A DNA stretch of 64,000 bases from Liquidambar formosana. Its lineage: Eukaryota; Streptophyta; Magnoliopsida; Saxifragales; Altingiaceae. Positions 12,217-24,432 of this stretch are shown here, in pieces. Where the stretch lies: contig CM077828.1 in assembly GCA_039720395.1 (NCBI GenBank), positions 17,644,264 through 17,708,263 of the forward strand, read 5' to 3'. The position numbers and the translations under genes were made by a program. The notes below the pieces were generated by a model that was not told the origin of the DNA, did not search any database, and was given only the letters and a program-made list of their open reading frames with translations. Position 1 is the first letter of the stretch. Every line of letters starts with the position of its first letter.

Positions 12217-13103
12217 GGGTAAATTACACTTACACCCCCTTTAATATGTGATAATTATAGATACACCCCTTCTCATTTATGAAATTACATTGACACCCCA
12301 CTGTCAGGATTGTTAACTTAATGGTGTTAACCATGCACATAAAATGATATTAATACCCTTGATGTATATTACATTGTTTAACAAATCTTCCTCCTACTTT
12401 CCCTCTCCCCTCTTTATCAATGCAATTAGATAAAATCGGATCTACACCATGACTTCATTTTTAATTAAAATTTTATTTTTATTTTTTTAATTAAAAATAT
12501 ATTAAAATATTATTGGGAATGCTTGAGTTCAACTGTTCAAGTTAGGATCATACTCTTGAGAAGTTAATATTAATGAAAATGAGATAGAGCTAGCTATGAC
12601 GCTAATGTGGACAATTTGGCACAATCAAAATAGGCAAAGCTGTGAAGGATCTATTAAAGAGTTATAAGATGTGGTGTGGGTTGCTTTAATATTATTCTTT
12701 TTAGCTATTAATACTATCATCTATTTATCAAAAAATAAATTAATAAATAAATAATACATTAACAATTTTTTTAATTTTTTTTATTACCTCAAGATATTAA
12801 CAAATTAGAGAAAAACAAGAAGGTGTTTGGTTTGTTTGGGAAAACAACAAAGGTAAGATTATATAGAATTATATTATTTAATTGTTCAAACAATAAGTAT
12901 CTAAGGGTATTCTAGGTATTTTTGGAAAAAATAAACATGAGATCAGCCATTTTGGATGGAATTATTAACAGTGGTTAGCTTGAGAGGGTGTCACTGTAAT
13001 TTATTTTATCAAATAGGAGGGTGGTAGTGTAATTTCATAAACGAGAGGAAGGTGTATCTTGAAATTGTCAGATATTAGAAGGGGGTGTAAGTGTAATTTA
13101 CCA
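12217..13103. mobile_element. MULE-like inverted-repeat element, 0.9 kb
   Basis: Arms of about 100 bp are inverse complements. The left begins GGGTAAATTACACTTACACC; the right ends with the complement (GGTGTAAGTGTAATTTACC). Both arms carry the same ordered blocks, including ATTTATGAAATTACA. The interior has no coding sequence. The 9-bp flanks agree at 8 of 9 positions but are almost pure A, so they are weak evidence. The same terminal consensus (GGGT-AA--CACTT) occurs at 35099-35646 and 59472-60004. Confidence 0.7.
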
Positions 13104-13636
13104 AAAAAAAGGGCAGGGGGAAAAGTCACTAGTCTAATCACTCTTTTTTGGTGTATAAGTCTCTAAAAATCATTTCTTTTTTCCTTCTTTTTTTTTAATT
13201 GCTTTCCCATTTTTCTTTTTAATAAAACAAAAACTTCTACACAATATGCTACAATTTTTTCTTTTTATGAGAAAAATACCATAAACTATGTTTTTTTTTT
13301 TTAAAAAAGTAGTAAATACCATGCACTAATCACATATGGAGTATGTAAGCATATCCATTTTATTTTATTTTTAACAATATAGGGTATCCAAGACTTAATT
13401 TTGTCGAGATTTGGACCCGAACTAATCCTTAGGAATGTACGAAATCAATCAAAAATCCTATTCATCTGATAATCAAGATGCTAAGACTCAACAGTCGAAA
13501 CTGAAACCTCTAATTCATAAAGCATGTCCCCTAACTTTATGAGATAACTAGGTAGGTTGTAAACAAATTAAACTACAACTAAAGTGAGTGTTGTGCTTTG
13601 TACCTAAGCAAAGGGAAAACTCCAAGGGATATGCTT
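13104..13636. other. Intergenic, nothing recognised
   Basis: AT-rich sequence with poly-T runs. There is no gene or transposon terminus. Confidence 0.5.
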
Positions 13637-13786
13637 TTTGACCTCTTTTTAACAACTCCAAAAGAACCTCTCATGATGTGACATGGAAACAGATTAAGAC
13701 TAATGTTATTAGATCGATCCTACTACTACACCTTTCTTTCACACATTATAAGGAATTCTTTTGGAGTACTGTTAAGGGGGATCCAT
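13637..13786. repeat. Inverted-repeat MITE family A, copy 1
   Basis: The left arm contains TTAACAACTCCAAAAGAACC and CATGATGTGACA. The right arm is an approximate inverse complement (TCTTTTGGAGTACTGTTAA). The same arm sequence, with CCAAAACAACC and CATGATGTG, recurs at 17005-17152. These are two copies of one short dispersed element. Confidence 0.55.
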
Positions 13787-15581
13787 TAATTAACATTGTG
13801 CGCCCTAAGCTCCAATTGTGCTCTTCTCTAGAGTGGGAGGCACATAGCCAATTAAGCAGCCAGCTTATGTGAACTACCAAATTAAGAAAAGAAGTATTCA
13901 TTACTTAATTTCATAGCTAGGGATTAAAAATTGGTATCTAGAGAGAGAAGGGGGGAAGAGAGAGGGGGGAGTTAAAAGGCATGGGCAATTGGAGTGGTTG
14001 AGGTGCATGAGAGATGAGAAGAGGAAAAATGCATGAGCTACAGAGCTAGAAATTAAGTGGTACAGTCCAACCTAACAAGAAAGTTTTGGACTAATGAATA
14101 TATTTTTTCCAAACAGCCCATCAAACCCCTCCCCCCCCCCCAACCCCCCTTCAAAAAAATAAAAAACAAAACAAAAAAGAGGGCGGGGGGGGGGGGGGGG
14201 GGTGGGGGGTTACTATCCAACCTAACAAGAAAGTGGGGAAAATGGAAAGTTTTGGACTAATGAATATATTTTTACCAACCTACAGATCCTCCAGTACGTA
14301 CTCCAAACAGAAGACTTTTTGGTTTACCAAAGCCAAATCCACAAATGGAAAAGCCCTACGCCCCTACATGCATCTTTCTATAGTTGACGTACGTAACAAG
14401 CTGATCATGGAGTTAGAGTGGTGATTTTATGGTGGCAAATGCAACTTCAAGGTAAAAGTAGTATTCAATCCCATCACCTTCTTCAACATATCAGGCCGGT
14501 GGAGTTTCCACAAACACTTTATGATGGGCTATCCTATAAACTCACCACCCTAAACCAACTTATAATATCGATCTCTAGCTAGGTCAATCTAGCCAGCCTA
14601 ACCCCTTTTTTTTTTTTCATTTTTTTTGGGTGGGGATAATGTTCATTATTTAATGCTCGAATCGTGGTATAGATAGGGTTTGATCTTTTTGATGGTTCGA
14701 CCACAAATAACCCTAGCTAATTTTGGCATTAGGCACGTACGTGGGTGAGCCTAAGACACACGTATGAAATGTGGGGAGACATGAGCCATAAGGTTATCAC
14801 ACTTTGAAGATTGCTTAATGGGAAGGAGTGATCTGCCACCACAATTTCCAAAACAAGACGTTATGGAGGTTTTGAATGTGAAAAATGAGAGACGTTGGGA
14901 AAAAAAAAATGCAAAGAAGTGCTGCAATTGGAGTGTTTATATGTCAAAATGGAATATCTATTGTTTAGTGAATGAGCACCAAATTCTACTAAGAATTTAA
15001 TGTGAAACTAGGGCAAGGACTTCAAAGGAAAAGAAATCCTATATATGTTTCAGTACTAGTCTATTTGTTTGGATTCTAAGACTCAAGAGATCTAAGCCTT
15101 CATGGAAAATTAATTGCATTGCCACGAGCCAAACACACACTCCACATGTTGAGCCGACATCAAAAGTTGTTTAAAAAATAAAAATAAATAAAAAATAAAT
15201 AAGAGGGAAAACCTTTTTGTATTTGAAGTGTCTGAATCAAGTAGAGGTCGTACCTAAGACATAAAGAGGGCCCAGAAAAATATTTGGCTCCTTATAGTGG
15301 AGATTGAGTTTTTCTTTTTCTCCAATCATATATCATGTTACCTATCAAAGTTAATTATTTAAAAGAAAAAAATTTCCTAAGTTACCTATATCCTCTTAGC
15401 CAAATGACATGGTGGATTAATCCACTATGAATAGTATTTTTTTTTTCTTTATGAAATTTTAATTAGTTAGTCAAATTGCCATGTCGTTTGGGTAAAAGAA
15501 TTTGGGTAAACTTTTTGGGCAATATAACATAACTCTTTAAAAATAAATGAATATATGGATATATACACACACACATATAGG
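13787..15581. other. Intergenic; C/A and G tracts but no gene
   Basis: Contains a C-rich then A-rich stretch (about 14128-14180) immediately followed by a run of about 20 G (about 14186-14216). Flanking both sides is the repeated phrase CCAACCTAACAAGAAAGT (14067 and 14217), so about 150 bp is imperfectly duplicated around the C/G tracts, with TTTTGGACTAATGAATATAT also repeated. No protein family is seen. Confidence 0.55.
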
Positions 15582-15793
15582 ATGATGATCAAGAAACACG
15601 TGCCGATATAACTTATATCAATACCCGCATTGAGAGTTATACCTTATACATTAATGAGATATGAGGTACATTAGACCAATGTAAGGGATACAACCCCAAT
15701 GCATGATATTGATATAACTTATATCAACTCGTACTGTTGATATAACTTATATCACTATTTGACAAATCAGCACGTGTTTACTTGGTCATCATT
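15582..15793. repeat. MITE family B, complete copy
   Basis: About 212 bp. The left end, GATGATCAAGAAACACGTGC, is matched by the inverse complement of the right end (GCACGTGTTTACTTGGTCATC). The interior repeats GATATAACTTATATCA, itself a palindrome, three times. A related interior segment lies at about 41300-41425. Confidence 0.6.
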
Positions 15794-17004
15794 CTCTATA
15801 TATATACATATATATACATATGAAATAGGATCCATGGACTTCGGTTTTTTAAATTCAGTTGATTTGTCAAATAGTGAGTGGTGCTTCGCTACATCAGACT
15901 TCTAAAATGCCATCGGATTTTGTAAATTCAATAACTTATTAATGATGTGCAAAAATGAAATCCATGGATATATCCTAACGTATCCTATATATATATATAT
16001 AATATATATATAAACATGTTGGAGTGGCTTTAGGATTTTCTCTAAATGGTTGCATATGATAATCTATTTTTATAAAATAATGATTTAAAATAGTATAGAT
16101 ATTAGACGACCATGTCCTAATGGTTTCGTTGAAGCTTCTAGTGGATAAGTGGAGCAACTTTGCAGCCATAAATCTAGTGGTATAATCTGACAAGAATGTG
16201 TACCGGAGATGAACATCCATATGGGCCATAATCATTTTTTACTAGTGGTATTATTATTATTACTTTGTTTTTTTTGCCAACGACGGGTATCTCGTTTAAG
16301 CCATTGTACGTACCCCAGACTAATTCATCTGTGATGCACAAATCACCCACAATCTCATGCGTCTAATAATGAGAAAATTGAGACTCAAACTCGGGATTTA
16401 TAGTTCCTGAGTTATGGTCCTTTGCCATCGGTGCCACCTTTGCGGATTATTATTATTACTTATATGTATGTAACTTCTTTCTTTTCATAATTATAATTAT
16501 TAGGGGAAAATTTTCCTTTTAGTCCCTCCCATCATCTCTATTCTTTGAATTTTTAAAAGTAATTGGTTAATAACCTAAATAAATTAAATTTTCTATTATT
16601 CCGAAACAATAATTTAAAATATTAGATGTAAGTGAATGGATTGTCATTGTAATCTTTCTATTATCTCTCACAGATTACCATCCTATCCCATATATGTCTC
16701 TCTGTCTCTAACCCATGTCTCTATGTCTCTAACTCTCTCATAATCAATCTTTTCATACTTAATTTTTCAAACAGAACACTATTAAATGTTTATTCATACT
16801 TTTGTGAATTATTTTTTATGTTTTTTATTTTAATGCCAATTGTGTGTATAAAAGAATTTAATTATTATTCATTGGAGTATAGATGGAGAGTGAAAATTTG
16901 GTTTGGTCTCTCATTTTTTTTCACTAATTAAAATTATAAATTGCACCCAAAAAAAAATTGAATTATGAAAATAAGAAAATGCTATTGGAAATCCCCCCTG
17001 CCCC
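15794..17004. other. Intergenic, nothing recognised
   Basis: AT-rich. A stretch near 16270-16440 (GCCATTGTACGTACCCCAGA onward) resembles a retroposon tail seen in many plant genomes, but no boundaries can be drawn. Confidence 0.45.
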
Positions 17005-17152
17005 CCTCCAACACCTTAATAGCCCCAAAACAACCCCCATGATGTGCCATAATAACAATTTGAGACTAACTAATGCTATGGATTGCACTAATCGACCTCT
17101 GTTCTTGTGACACATCATGAGAGGTTGTTTTAGGAGAATGTTAAAAGGTAAC
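17005..17152. repeat. Inverted-repeat MITE family A, copy 2
   Basis: Arms CCCCAAAACAACC...CATGATGTG and the inverse CACATCATGAGAGGTTGTTT flank a short centre. Related to 13637-13786. Confidence 0.55.
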
Positions 17153-17697
17153 TATTTTAAAGAATTAAAGATGTAATTAAATAAAATAAGAAGAGATAAA
17201 ATAAGGTAAAGTGCATAGGTGCCTAGGGGATATGAAGTAGAATCAATTGAAGTTGATGTTTCAGGAGTTCATTCAAGCGTAGGGGGTTGGGACACATATA
17301 ATTTTTTATTTCCAATAATATTACATTAATTCAGATTAAATTAGAAAAAATTACAGCCATCCAACCACATTATTTGTCTCTGTTAAATGTTTTCACGTTG
17401 GTCGCTGACTTCAAGTCAAAAGGAAAAGGATAGCCTACCAGCTAAAGCTTGCTCTTAGATATCATGTCATTTTCTGCTCTACTTATTGCAAAGCTTCTGA
17501 TAAGTTCAATGAAAAAAATAACAAAAAAATATATAAAAAATAATAAAAAGGTTCAAGAAATTCCACCTTAATTGAGCCTTTTTCATAATAAAATACTTTA
17601 GCTGAGGGCCAAACGCATATGATGGGACCATCTCAATTGGATATACCTCCCGATTGTAGGTCCCACCCAGGGAGCACAACCACAGAAGCTGGAATTT

Positions 17698-17705
17698 CCA
17701 CGTGG
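17698..17705. promoter_or_regulatory. G-box (CCACGTGG) upstream of the bHLH gene
   Basis: A perfect palindromic CCACGTGG lies 164 bp upstream of the ATG and about 85 bp upstream of the TATA box. CACGTG is the core bound by plant bHLH and bZIP factors, including this protein's own class. Self- or cross-regulation is a possibility, not shown. Confidence 0.55.
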
Positions 17706-17786
17706 CCCTCTCAAAATGCCTCTTGTTTTCCATTTCTTTAATTTAATTGGCAAAAGAAATTACATTGGCAAATAATAATCCTACTC

Positions 17787-17793
17787 TATAAAT
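17787..17793 (+). promoter_or_regulatory. TATA box of the bHLH gene
   Basis: TATAAAT lies 76 bp before the ATG at 17869, in a CT-rich leader (CTCACACCCTCCACTATCC), a typical plant core promoter arrangement. Confidence 0.65.
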
Positions 17794-17868
17794 TGCTGTC
17801 TCACACCCTCCACTATCCAAAAACACACACCCACTTGCCTCTGTAATCAAAAGTCTGTTTTTTTTCCC

Positions 17869-19428
17869 ATGGCTGATTTCACAACAGAATTGCAGAGCTT
17901 AAAGCCTTCATATCCTTTCTTAGAGGTTGATCCAAACATGGAACTAGTAAACCAGTTCACTGAGCTGAACCCAACTGTCCTTGACAGTCCAAACTTGAAT
18001 TACCACAGCTTCATGGGCTTCTCCAATGACACGTTCTTTTCCCACCAAACACCCGAATTCCCGGGAAACTTGGAGGAAAATTTTCCGGGTATTTTCCATC
18101 TCAATGAGCAGAATGTCATGCCGGTTGCTCAGCCTATTGTCTCGGAGGGGAATTATTGCCATGAGAGTAAGAAGAGAAAGGCAATGGATGTGTCAGAGAG
18201 CAGTTCTGGAAACTCATCTTCACCAGTGTCTGAAACTGGGATTAAGAGGAAGAATGTGATGGTATGATTAATCTGTTTTTTGAAATTGGTTTTTTTTTTT
18301 TTTTTTGGCTTTTGATTTCCTGTTTGCATGTAAGATGGAGCTTTATGTGGGGAGTTTTATCTTTGTCTGCTTTACAGAGTTCAAGAAGGGGAAAGAGAGT
18401 GAAAGGCAATGAGAAGGAAGAGGGAAAAACAAAGGAAGTTGTTCATGTGAGAGCAAGAAGAGGCCAAGCTACTGATAGTCACAGTTTAGCAGAAAGGGTA
18501 AATTTTACAAATTTTTTTTTTTTTAAAAAACCACAAAAATACATTAAATGACAAAGATAGCCTTCATTTGTAAAACAAGAAAATTGTTTTCCTTTTTCCC
18601 CCTTTGTTGTTAGATGGAAAATGGGTAATTAAGTAAAGCTGATTAATATCCTTCTGTCTTTTTCTTCTTTTTTTCATTTTTTTCCTAATTAAATTAATGA
18701 ATGCATTGTTGTGAATCAGGTTAGAAGAGGAAAAATCAATGAGAAATTGAGATGCTTGCAAGACATTGTCCCAGGATGCTACAAGGTGCAAAATTATGTT
18801 GTGAACAAAAAATTATCAATTTAAATTAATTAACTCTTAATCATTAAAATCTTCAGTATTCTTATATTCTCAAACGTGTTAATGGATTTTACAGACCATG
18901 GGTATGGCAGTAATGTTGGACGAGATAATTAATTACGTGCAGTCCTTGCAAAATCAGGTCGAGGTGAGGAAAAAAAAAAAACAACTAAGAATTAATTAAT
19001 TTTACACATGAAAAATTGGGATATTCTCTAATACTAACATATTTTTTCGAATATTGAATTCAGTTTCTTTCGATGAAGCTTACTGCAGCAAGCACATTTT
19101 ATGACTTCAATTCTGAGACAGATGCCATGGAAATGATGCAGGTGCTTCCCTAAACACTTGATAAACCCTTCTTCTTCTTTTTTAACATATTTGATAAATA
19201 AAATAGCTAATTTAAAAAAATCCTTCCATTCAAAAAAAAAAAAAAAATTCCTTAGGGATGAGCCCTTTTTTAATAATATGTGCCATATGGGTGTTTGTAT
19301 TCATGAGTAGTAATGTTGAATGTTTTATGTTGCAGAGGGCAAAGGCACACGAGGCACAGCAGAAGGAGAGGCTGTTGACAGAAGGATATGGAGGACTTGC
19401 TTGCTTGCAACCAACATGGCCCCTTTGA
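17869..19428 (+). CDS. BEE3-like: bHLH transcription factor, BEE1/BEE3 type (272 aa, 6 exons)
   Basis: Coding exons: 17869-18261, 18378-18497, 18720-18785, 18895-18963, 19064-19141, 19336-19428. All introns are GT-AG, all exons are in phase 0, and they join to 272 codons. Residues 1-131 are a variable acidic/Ser-rich region with a KKRK nuclear-type motif. The basic region is at about 156-174 (RARRGQATDSHSLAERVRR) with H166, E170 and R174, the H-E-R set for G-box contact. Helix 1 spans about 175-190 (KINEKLRCLQDIVPGC) and helix 2 about 194-222 (MAVMLDEIINYVQSLQNQVE), followed by FLSMKLTAAS and a C-terminal tail ending PTWPL. The bHLH block and the FYDFNSETDAME stretch match the BEE/HBI1 subgroup, nuclear factors that promote brassinosteroid-dependent growth in Arabidopsis. 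The start is the first ATG after the TATA box. BEE1 versus BEE3 cannot be settled here. Confidence 0.93.
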
Positions 19429-19604
19429 CTTCACTTTTGGCTGTTACTCATTGCCATAACCATACAAGAAGATGCTCTCAATTCCCCACTATTTTTCACT
19501 TTTCCAATATCAAATTTGTCTCAGCTTCATTGCTATACCTTGCAACTGCTCAAATTCACACTTTGTATTATCCCTCATACCTGTGGGAATTCAATTAATA
19601 TACT

Positions 19605-19610
19605 AATAAA
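19605..19610 (+). terminator. Poly(A) signal of the bHLH gene
   Basis: AATAAA lies 177 bp after the stop codon, with a second ATAAA-rich stretch directly behind. A likely 3'-end signal. Confidence 0.55.
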
Positions 19611-19624
19611 AGGCTTAATAAAAG

Positions 19625-22584
19625 GAAAATTATGGCTAAATTTTATTGATTAATTTGGAATGCTCGTAGAATTCAAACCTAGTTGCTCATCTGACAAGCC
19701 ATGTATCAGTGCTGCCATATCTTCCAAAAGCATGATCAAACATAAAACGACCGGATTAGACTTGATTTTGATGTATTGCTTCATACCCTCAAAGTAACTG
19801 CAATATAGCCAAAAATGATTGGAGACTTTAATCGAGACATTAAATTATAAAGATAAAATTTTGGACTGGAATTAATTTTTTTTTTAAAAAAAGATCAGTG
19901 TCATTCAGATAGGACTAATTCAAATGTTGGTTCGTAGTATCAAAATTAGGATTTGATGAATGGGACATATCAATAGAAACATAAGGAAATTTCTAACTGA
20001 AGAACATATGAAACTTCCATCCCTATGAGGTCAAAGTAGTGCCTCTAGCTTTTACCTATCAAACAAGAAACCCTGCAAACATAATCCTGTTTCAATTACT
20101 AAAAGACTAGGTACTAAAAGACCTGGACGAAAAATTACGAGACCCTATTCCACTACTTAAGCTCCATTTCATGGACTACTGTTTTTGAATGCAGATGAGG
20201 TCATTTTTCTTGTTCTCTATAAATATTCGGTCTACTTGGTAAAGAGAAAGGCCATGGTATTTCTGTAATCTTGGAGTTCTAAGACTTTTTATTCTCTTGG
20301 TTTCTTTTCGTTTAAGGCATGATGGCAAGATTAGAAAAGATTATGTATTATTTGCTTTGATCACAATTTCATGCCCATTCACATTCATTTTGCGAGAAGG
20401 CCTATCACTAATGTACATCAACACAAAATGTAAATGAATTGATCTCTGCCAACAGCTGAATAAAAGACTAGTCTGCAGCGATTGAGGGATCATTGAGTTG
20501 CAATCAATTATTAGCAACAACCAATAGCTAGAAAAATCCCATTTGTCGGTACAACTAGGAATTTGCTACTGCATTTGGAACCACCAATTGAAGCATGATG
20601 ACCCATCAAAGGGGAGACCCTGATGGGAAAACGCGCTAATCCAAAAGGCAACAAAGTTTTGTAATGACATGGCACTTATCAAAATCCCATGTGGACAAAA
20701 GTGGGGGGATCCCACAGAAAGATGGATACATAAAATCTCATGGATGTTGCCAATTCATGAAGTGAATGATTGAGAGGTGGAATTAAGTTATAGACAAAGA
20801 GAGAGATTATAGGTCCCTTCTTTTTGAGGGGTGTATTTTTAAATTTTAATGAAAGGAAATAAGGCAGATGCATTGTATCCATGAGTATGAAAGGGGAGGA
20901 GGACAGCTTGAATGGGCCACACCATGCTCAAAAGATGATGGGCAATGTGGGTTCTCCAACTTCTCCAAAATGATAAGAGCTTATGAACCTTTAAAGCTAC
21001 TTTTGTTTCCCCTTCCACTCAATCTTTTTCTTTGACCCCCTTTTGACCATTTTTAGCTTGTCTCTTGGAGCATGCATGAACAAGGAGGGGGGAAGAGGGC
21101 CAGTTGGTCCCACAGTGAACATATATGGATGGTGTCATATTCCCAATTTAGATTGAGGGTCACACATTTGGTGGAGTTGGAAAGATAAATGGTAACTAAT
21201 ATGGGCAAGTTCAAGGATCCAAGTACAGAGGGCTCATCATCTAACTTTGGAAGTGAAAGAGGTCGTTACTTAGTCAGGGGTTTTACTCGATACCTCTACT
21301 GTAGCAAAAACGGCAGAAGACCATCTAATATGTACGTGATTGAGTTTCGAAAAACACCCATTTTACGCAACAATTGAATCGAATTAGCTTGGAATCTCAA
21401 CTAAACTCGAACCAACTTTGACGTACAAATTTGGGAAAGATAAGGACTTCCGGTTGGTTCTTAAAAAAGAGTCGCATGGTAAAAATTAGGTTTAAATTTT
21501 GAGATTTGGCTAAGCAAACTTGTAATTGATTGGTGAAAACCGGTTAAAATTTGGACTGAGTAACACATCAAAATTTTAGGTGGACCTACCGTGACCCAAA
21601 AATATATTTGGGTTGGGGGATTTGTCCATTAGTCAAGCACATAAGACTTGTTTAATTAGCAATTAGTCAATCGACTTTTTCCGAAATTGGATAATTACAA
21701 GATATCACAATTTTAGATAATAATTGAGGTTATCTGCTTGCTAAAACAAACAAGTGATCAAATATGAAATGACCAGAGAGTGCTCTCATAGGTGGAGCTG
21801 AGAATGTGATTGAAACTCCTTGTAATGGTAGAACATCAAGGGGGGATGTTGAAAATGTGACTCTGATGTGTGTTGATGTTAAGGTAGCAATAAAGTTAGA
21901 ATAGGCCAAATCGTGGTTAGCTTCATGAGTTTGACAGCCACAAACCATTAAGATTAGGTAGATAATATTAGGGAGGACAAAGGGGCCACACGGCCAAAAT
22001 GGATCACTGGCTTTCATCTCTTTGTCGAATGGGAAGCATTTAGACGTAAATGGGGCAAATTCTATACCACACAGCCTGATGGGGACAAACAGTTGAATGA
22101 TTTCTTGAGTGCTAAGACACTTGATATTGAGAGTTCAAAGGAATGAGACGTGGTTCAAACGGTTAATGATGCATGCTATTCTTTTTTCCAAGCTTTGATG
22201 ATGATCTTATGAGGATGTGCTAACCATTGAATTAATGGAACTTGCATGAAGTTCACAGAATGTGAACTCACAAATAACAACTAAAGTAGAGACCACCAAG
22301 GGATAAGTAAGGAATCGAGATTAGGAGAGGCGAACTTTGATTGGTTGTTAATTCTCTATCTTAATTCACTAATATAGAAGATGCTTTAGTTTATCATCAA
22401 GCTAGAATTTTCTCTTGCCTTATTATTTTGAGGTAGAAAAAATTGCAGAAAATTTATAATCCATTGGTAAAATAGGCAAAAAAAAAATCAAGAAAGCAAC
22501 AGGAGGAACGAGAGATTGGGGGTTGGGGATTGGAGATTGGGGTTCTATATATATATGGAGAAAAAAAATAACAAATGAGGGATG
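19625..22584. other. Intergenic, no gene recognised
   Basis: A long stretch with stops in all frames. Around 22005-22130 a frame reading EWEAFRRKWGKFYTTQPDG looks protein-like, but I do not recognise a family and it ends at stops, so it may be a gene fragment. AT-rich tandem phrases (TATAATCCATTGGTAAA type) appear near 22455 and again near 22725 and 22785. Confidence 0.5.
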
Positions 22585-23334
22585 CAGGGACGAAGCCAGG
22601 ATTTTAGGTAAGGTTGGACGAATTTTGATTAATACTTAGTACTTTATCTTAATTCAAAAAATCAAAGAATCTTTAATCAAAAATTTTCTTTTATCTTGTA
22701 ATTTTAAGAAAGAAAAATTTGCAAAAAATGTATAATTCATTGATAAATCATATTTACAATAGAAAAATATGCAAAAAAAAAAATGTATAATCCATTGATA
22801 AATTATATTTTAATTCAATACATTTGCAATTGTCCTCGACGAGACGCCATCTTTTGAAAGCGTTGAATAATAGCTTCATTATTAACAACATCAAATACCA
22901 CCCTTTTAATAAATAGAACTAAACTTTCATTCAAAAATTGATTTTCCATTCTGTTACGCAAACGATTATTTACCATCTTCATAGCAAAAAATGCTACTTC
23001 CACAGTGACAATCGCAACTGGTAGGATCAATGCTAATGTCAAGAGCAAGTAGACTTCTAGATATACATCGTGTTTTCTGTCTCAACTAATTTTGTAGCAA
23101 AATCACTCATTCCCTTTAAATTTGAAAACTCACTATTGGAGCATATATAAAAAATATAAGTATCCAATTGATCCCCAAGTATTGAAAGTCTTATTCCAAC
23201 AAAATCTTGAGAAAACATATATTCAAGTGAGATAGATTTCTAGTTTTGTAAAAGTTAAAGGGATAAAAATTATATAAAAGAAAAATTCTCTGGTGGGCAG
23301 CTGCCCACCCTCATGGGTGCTGGCTCCGTCCTTG
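22585..23334 (-). mobile_element. hAT transposon deletion derivative (750 bp)
   Basis: The termini are CAGGGACGAAGCCAG (left) and CTGGCTCCGTCCTTG (right), imperfect inverse complements of the CAGGGGCGGAGCCAGG end type widespread in plant hAT elements. Flanking 8-bp sequences GAGGGATG and GAGAGATG match at 7 of 8, as expected for an aged hAT target duplication. Inside is only the 3' portion of a transposase on the minus strand. An element with the same end type is at 56575-56908. Confidence 0.85.
22815..23245 (-). pseudogene. hAT transposase C-terminal (dimerisation domain) fragment
   Basis: Minus-strand translation reads LTLALILPVAIVTVEVAFFAMK, NNRLRNRMENQFLNESLV, then FDVVNNEAIIQRFQKM, the hallmark C-terminal hAT dimerisation block of plant ZMYM/DUF4371-type transposases (compare the family motif P-A-TVER-FSAMK). 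Upstream, in a different frame, is DQLDTYIFYICSNSEFSNLK. A frameshift at about 23045 and a stop at about 23057 separate the two parts. The catalytic core is absent. Confidence 0.8.
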
Positions 23335-23343
23335 GAGAGATGG

Positions 23344-23612
23344 AAGTGTAAACGAGCTGTGCTGAGTAGTAGGCTACTCATGCTCTGCTCATTAAATTAA
23401 CGAGCTCAAAAATAAAGGTTGAGTTTGGCTCCTTTAACTTGTGAATGAGATCGAACGAGTCTTTTATCTAGTTAAGTTCGAATAGTACTTTTGATAAACT
23501 TTAAAATGATGTTTGAGCTCAACTCATTTATCTCACGTACGAGCTTGAACGAGTTTTATATGGAGTTAATCTCGAGTCAAGCCTAAGTAACTTGGCTTGT
23601 TTTACAACTTAG
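23344..23612. repeat. GAGC-rich dispersed repeat, copy 2
   Basis: Begins AAGTGTAAACGAGC and ends GGCTTGTTTTACAACTT, with internal GAGCTC and CTCGTTTA-like motifs as in copy 1 (1722-1916) but inverted. It abuts the hAT derivative with about 10 bp between. Confidence 0.5.
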
Positions 23613-24290
23613 GTGGGAAAAAATGATAAAGGGATTGGAAAAATTAAAGGGTGACAAATATAAAATTTCAAAATACTCTTCAGGGTATGAAATAGAAGAA
23701 AAAAAAAATATTCAGGTAAGGCATTTTATTTTTTATTTTATTCTTTTTATGACAGTCGATAGAACCTACCCTTACCTCTAATCCCTTTGATATCAATCAA
23801 TGAGTACCAATGTTTTTTTATAAACTTGAACCCGAGATCTCTCAATACCACTAAACTATCATGTCATCGGCAGGTGAGGCAGTTCCCCCACCTGAATTTT
23901 TGTTTTGCAAAGCAACAACGTGAATTGGGGGATCTTCCGTGTATAAAGTGCAAACTCAATGGTGCAGGTCTGTAATCAGAGGGCATCAATTAGATTACAA
24001 TTATTTTACAGTTTGATACTACATGCATCAAGGCTAGGGTTCAGCTCTGCAGTCTTGTTCCTCTAAACAACCTGCTTCAAATTCAACTTCACATCTAATG
24101 CTTAGATGGGTTTTTTTTTTCACTGATCCCACACGTACTAATAAACAAATTTGATAAAATTTTAAATTTTAATTTATAATAATTTGATTTAATAAAAACA
24201 TGATCCTTTTTTATTGAGTATATTGACTCAAAACACCTTTGAAAGATAACTGCCATGTTTTTTTTCATTTTATTATAAAAAGAAGCGTAA
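23613..24290. other. Intergenic, nothing recognised
   Basis: AT-rich, with no gene, RNA or clear repeat boundaries. Confidence 0.45.
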
Positions 24291-24293
24291 CTA

Positions 24294-24432
24294 TCAATAG
24301 CGCTTTCAATGTAATGAAAGCCCTATGAAAGCGCTAGTAATAATAGGCCTTTTAATATAATAAAGCCCTAGTAATAATAGCGTTTTTAACGTAATGAAAG
24401 CGCTAGTAATAATAGCGCTTCCAATATAGGAT
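24294..24432. repeat. Tandem palindromic repeats (TAGCGCTTT / AAAGCGCTA)
   Basis: Four degenerate units start near 24296, 24343, 24377 and 24412, the last three about 35 bp apart. Each unit carries AATAGCGCTTT...ATGAAAGCGCTA, so each can fold on itself and also pair with its neighbours. Confidence 0.7.

Noticed and set aside
14057..14260. A glycine-rich and lysine-rich small protein
   Set aside because: It arises from the G run and A-rich tract; there is no promoter or homologue signal.
21730..22017. A 95-codon minus-strand frame before the hAT element
   Set aside because: No family resemblance, low-complexity composition, and no splice or promoter context.
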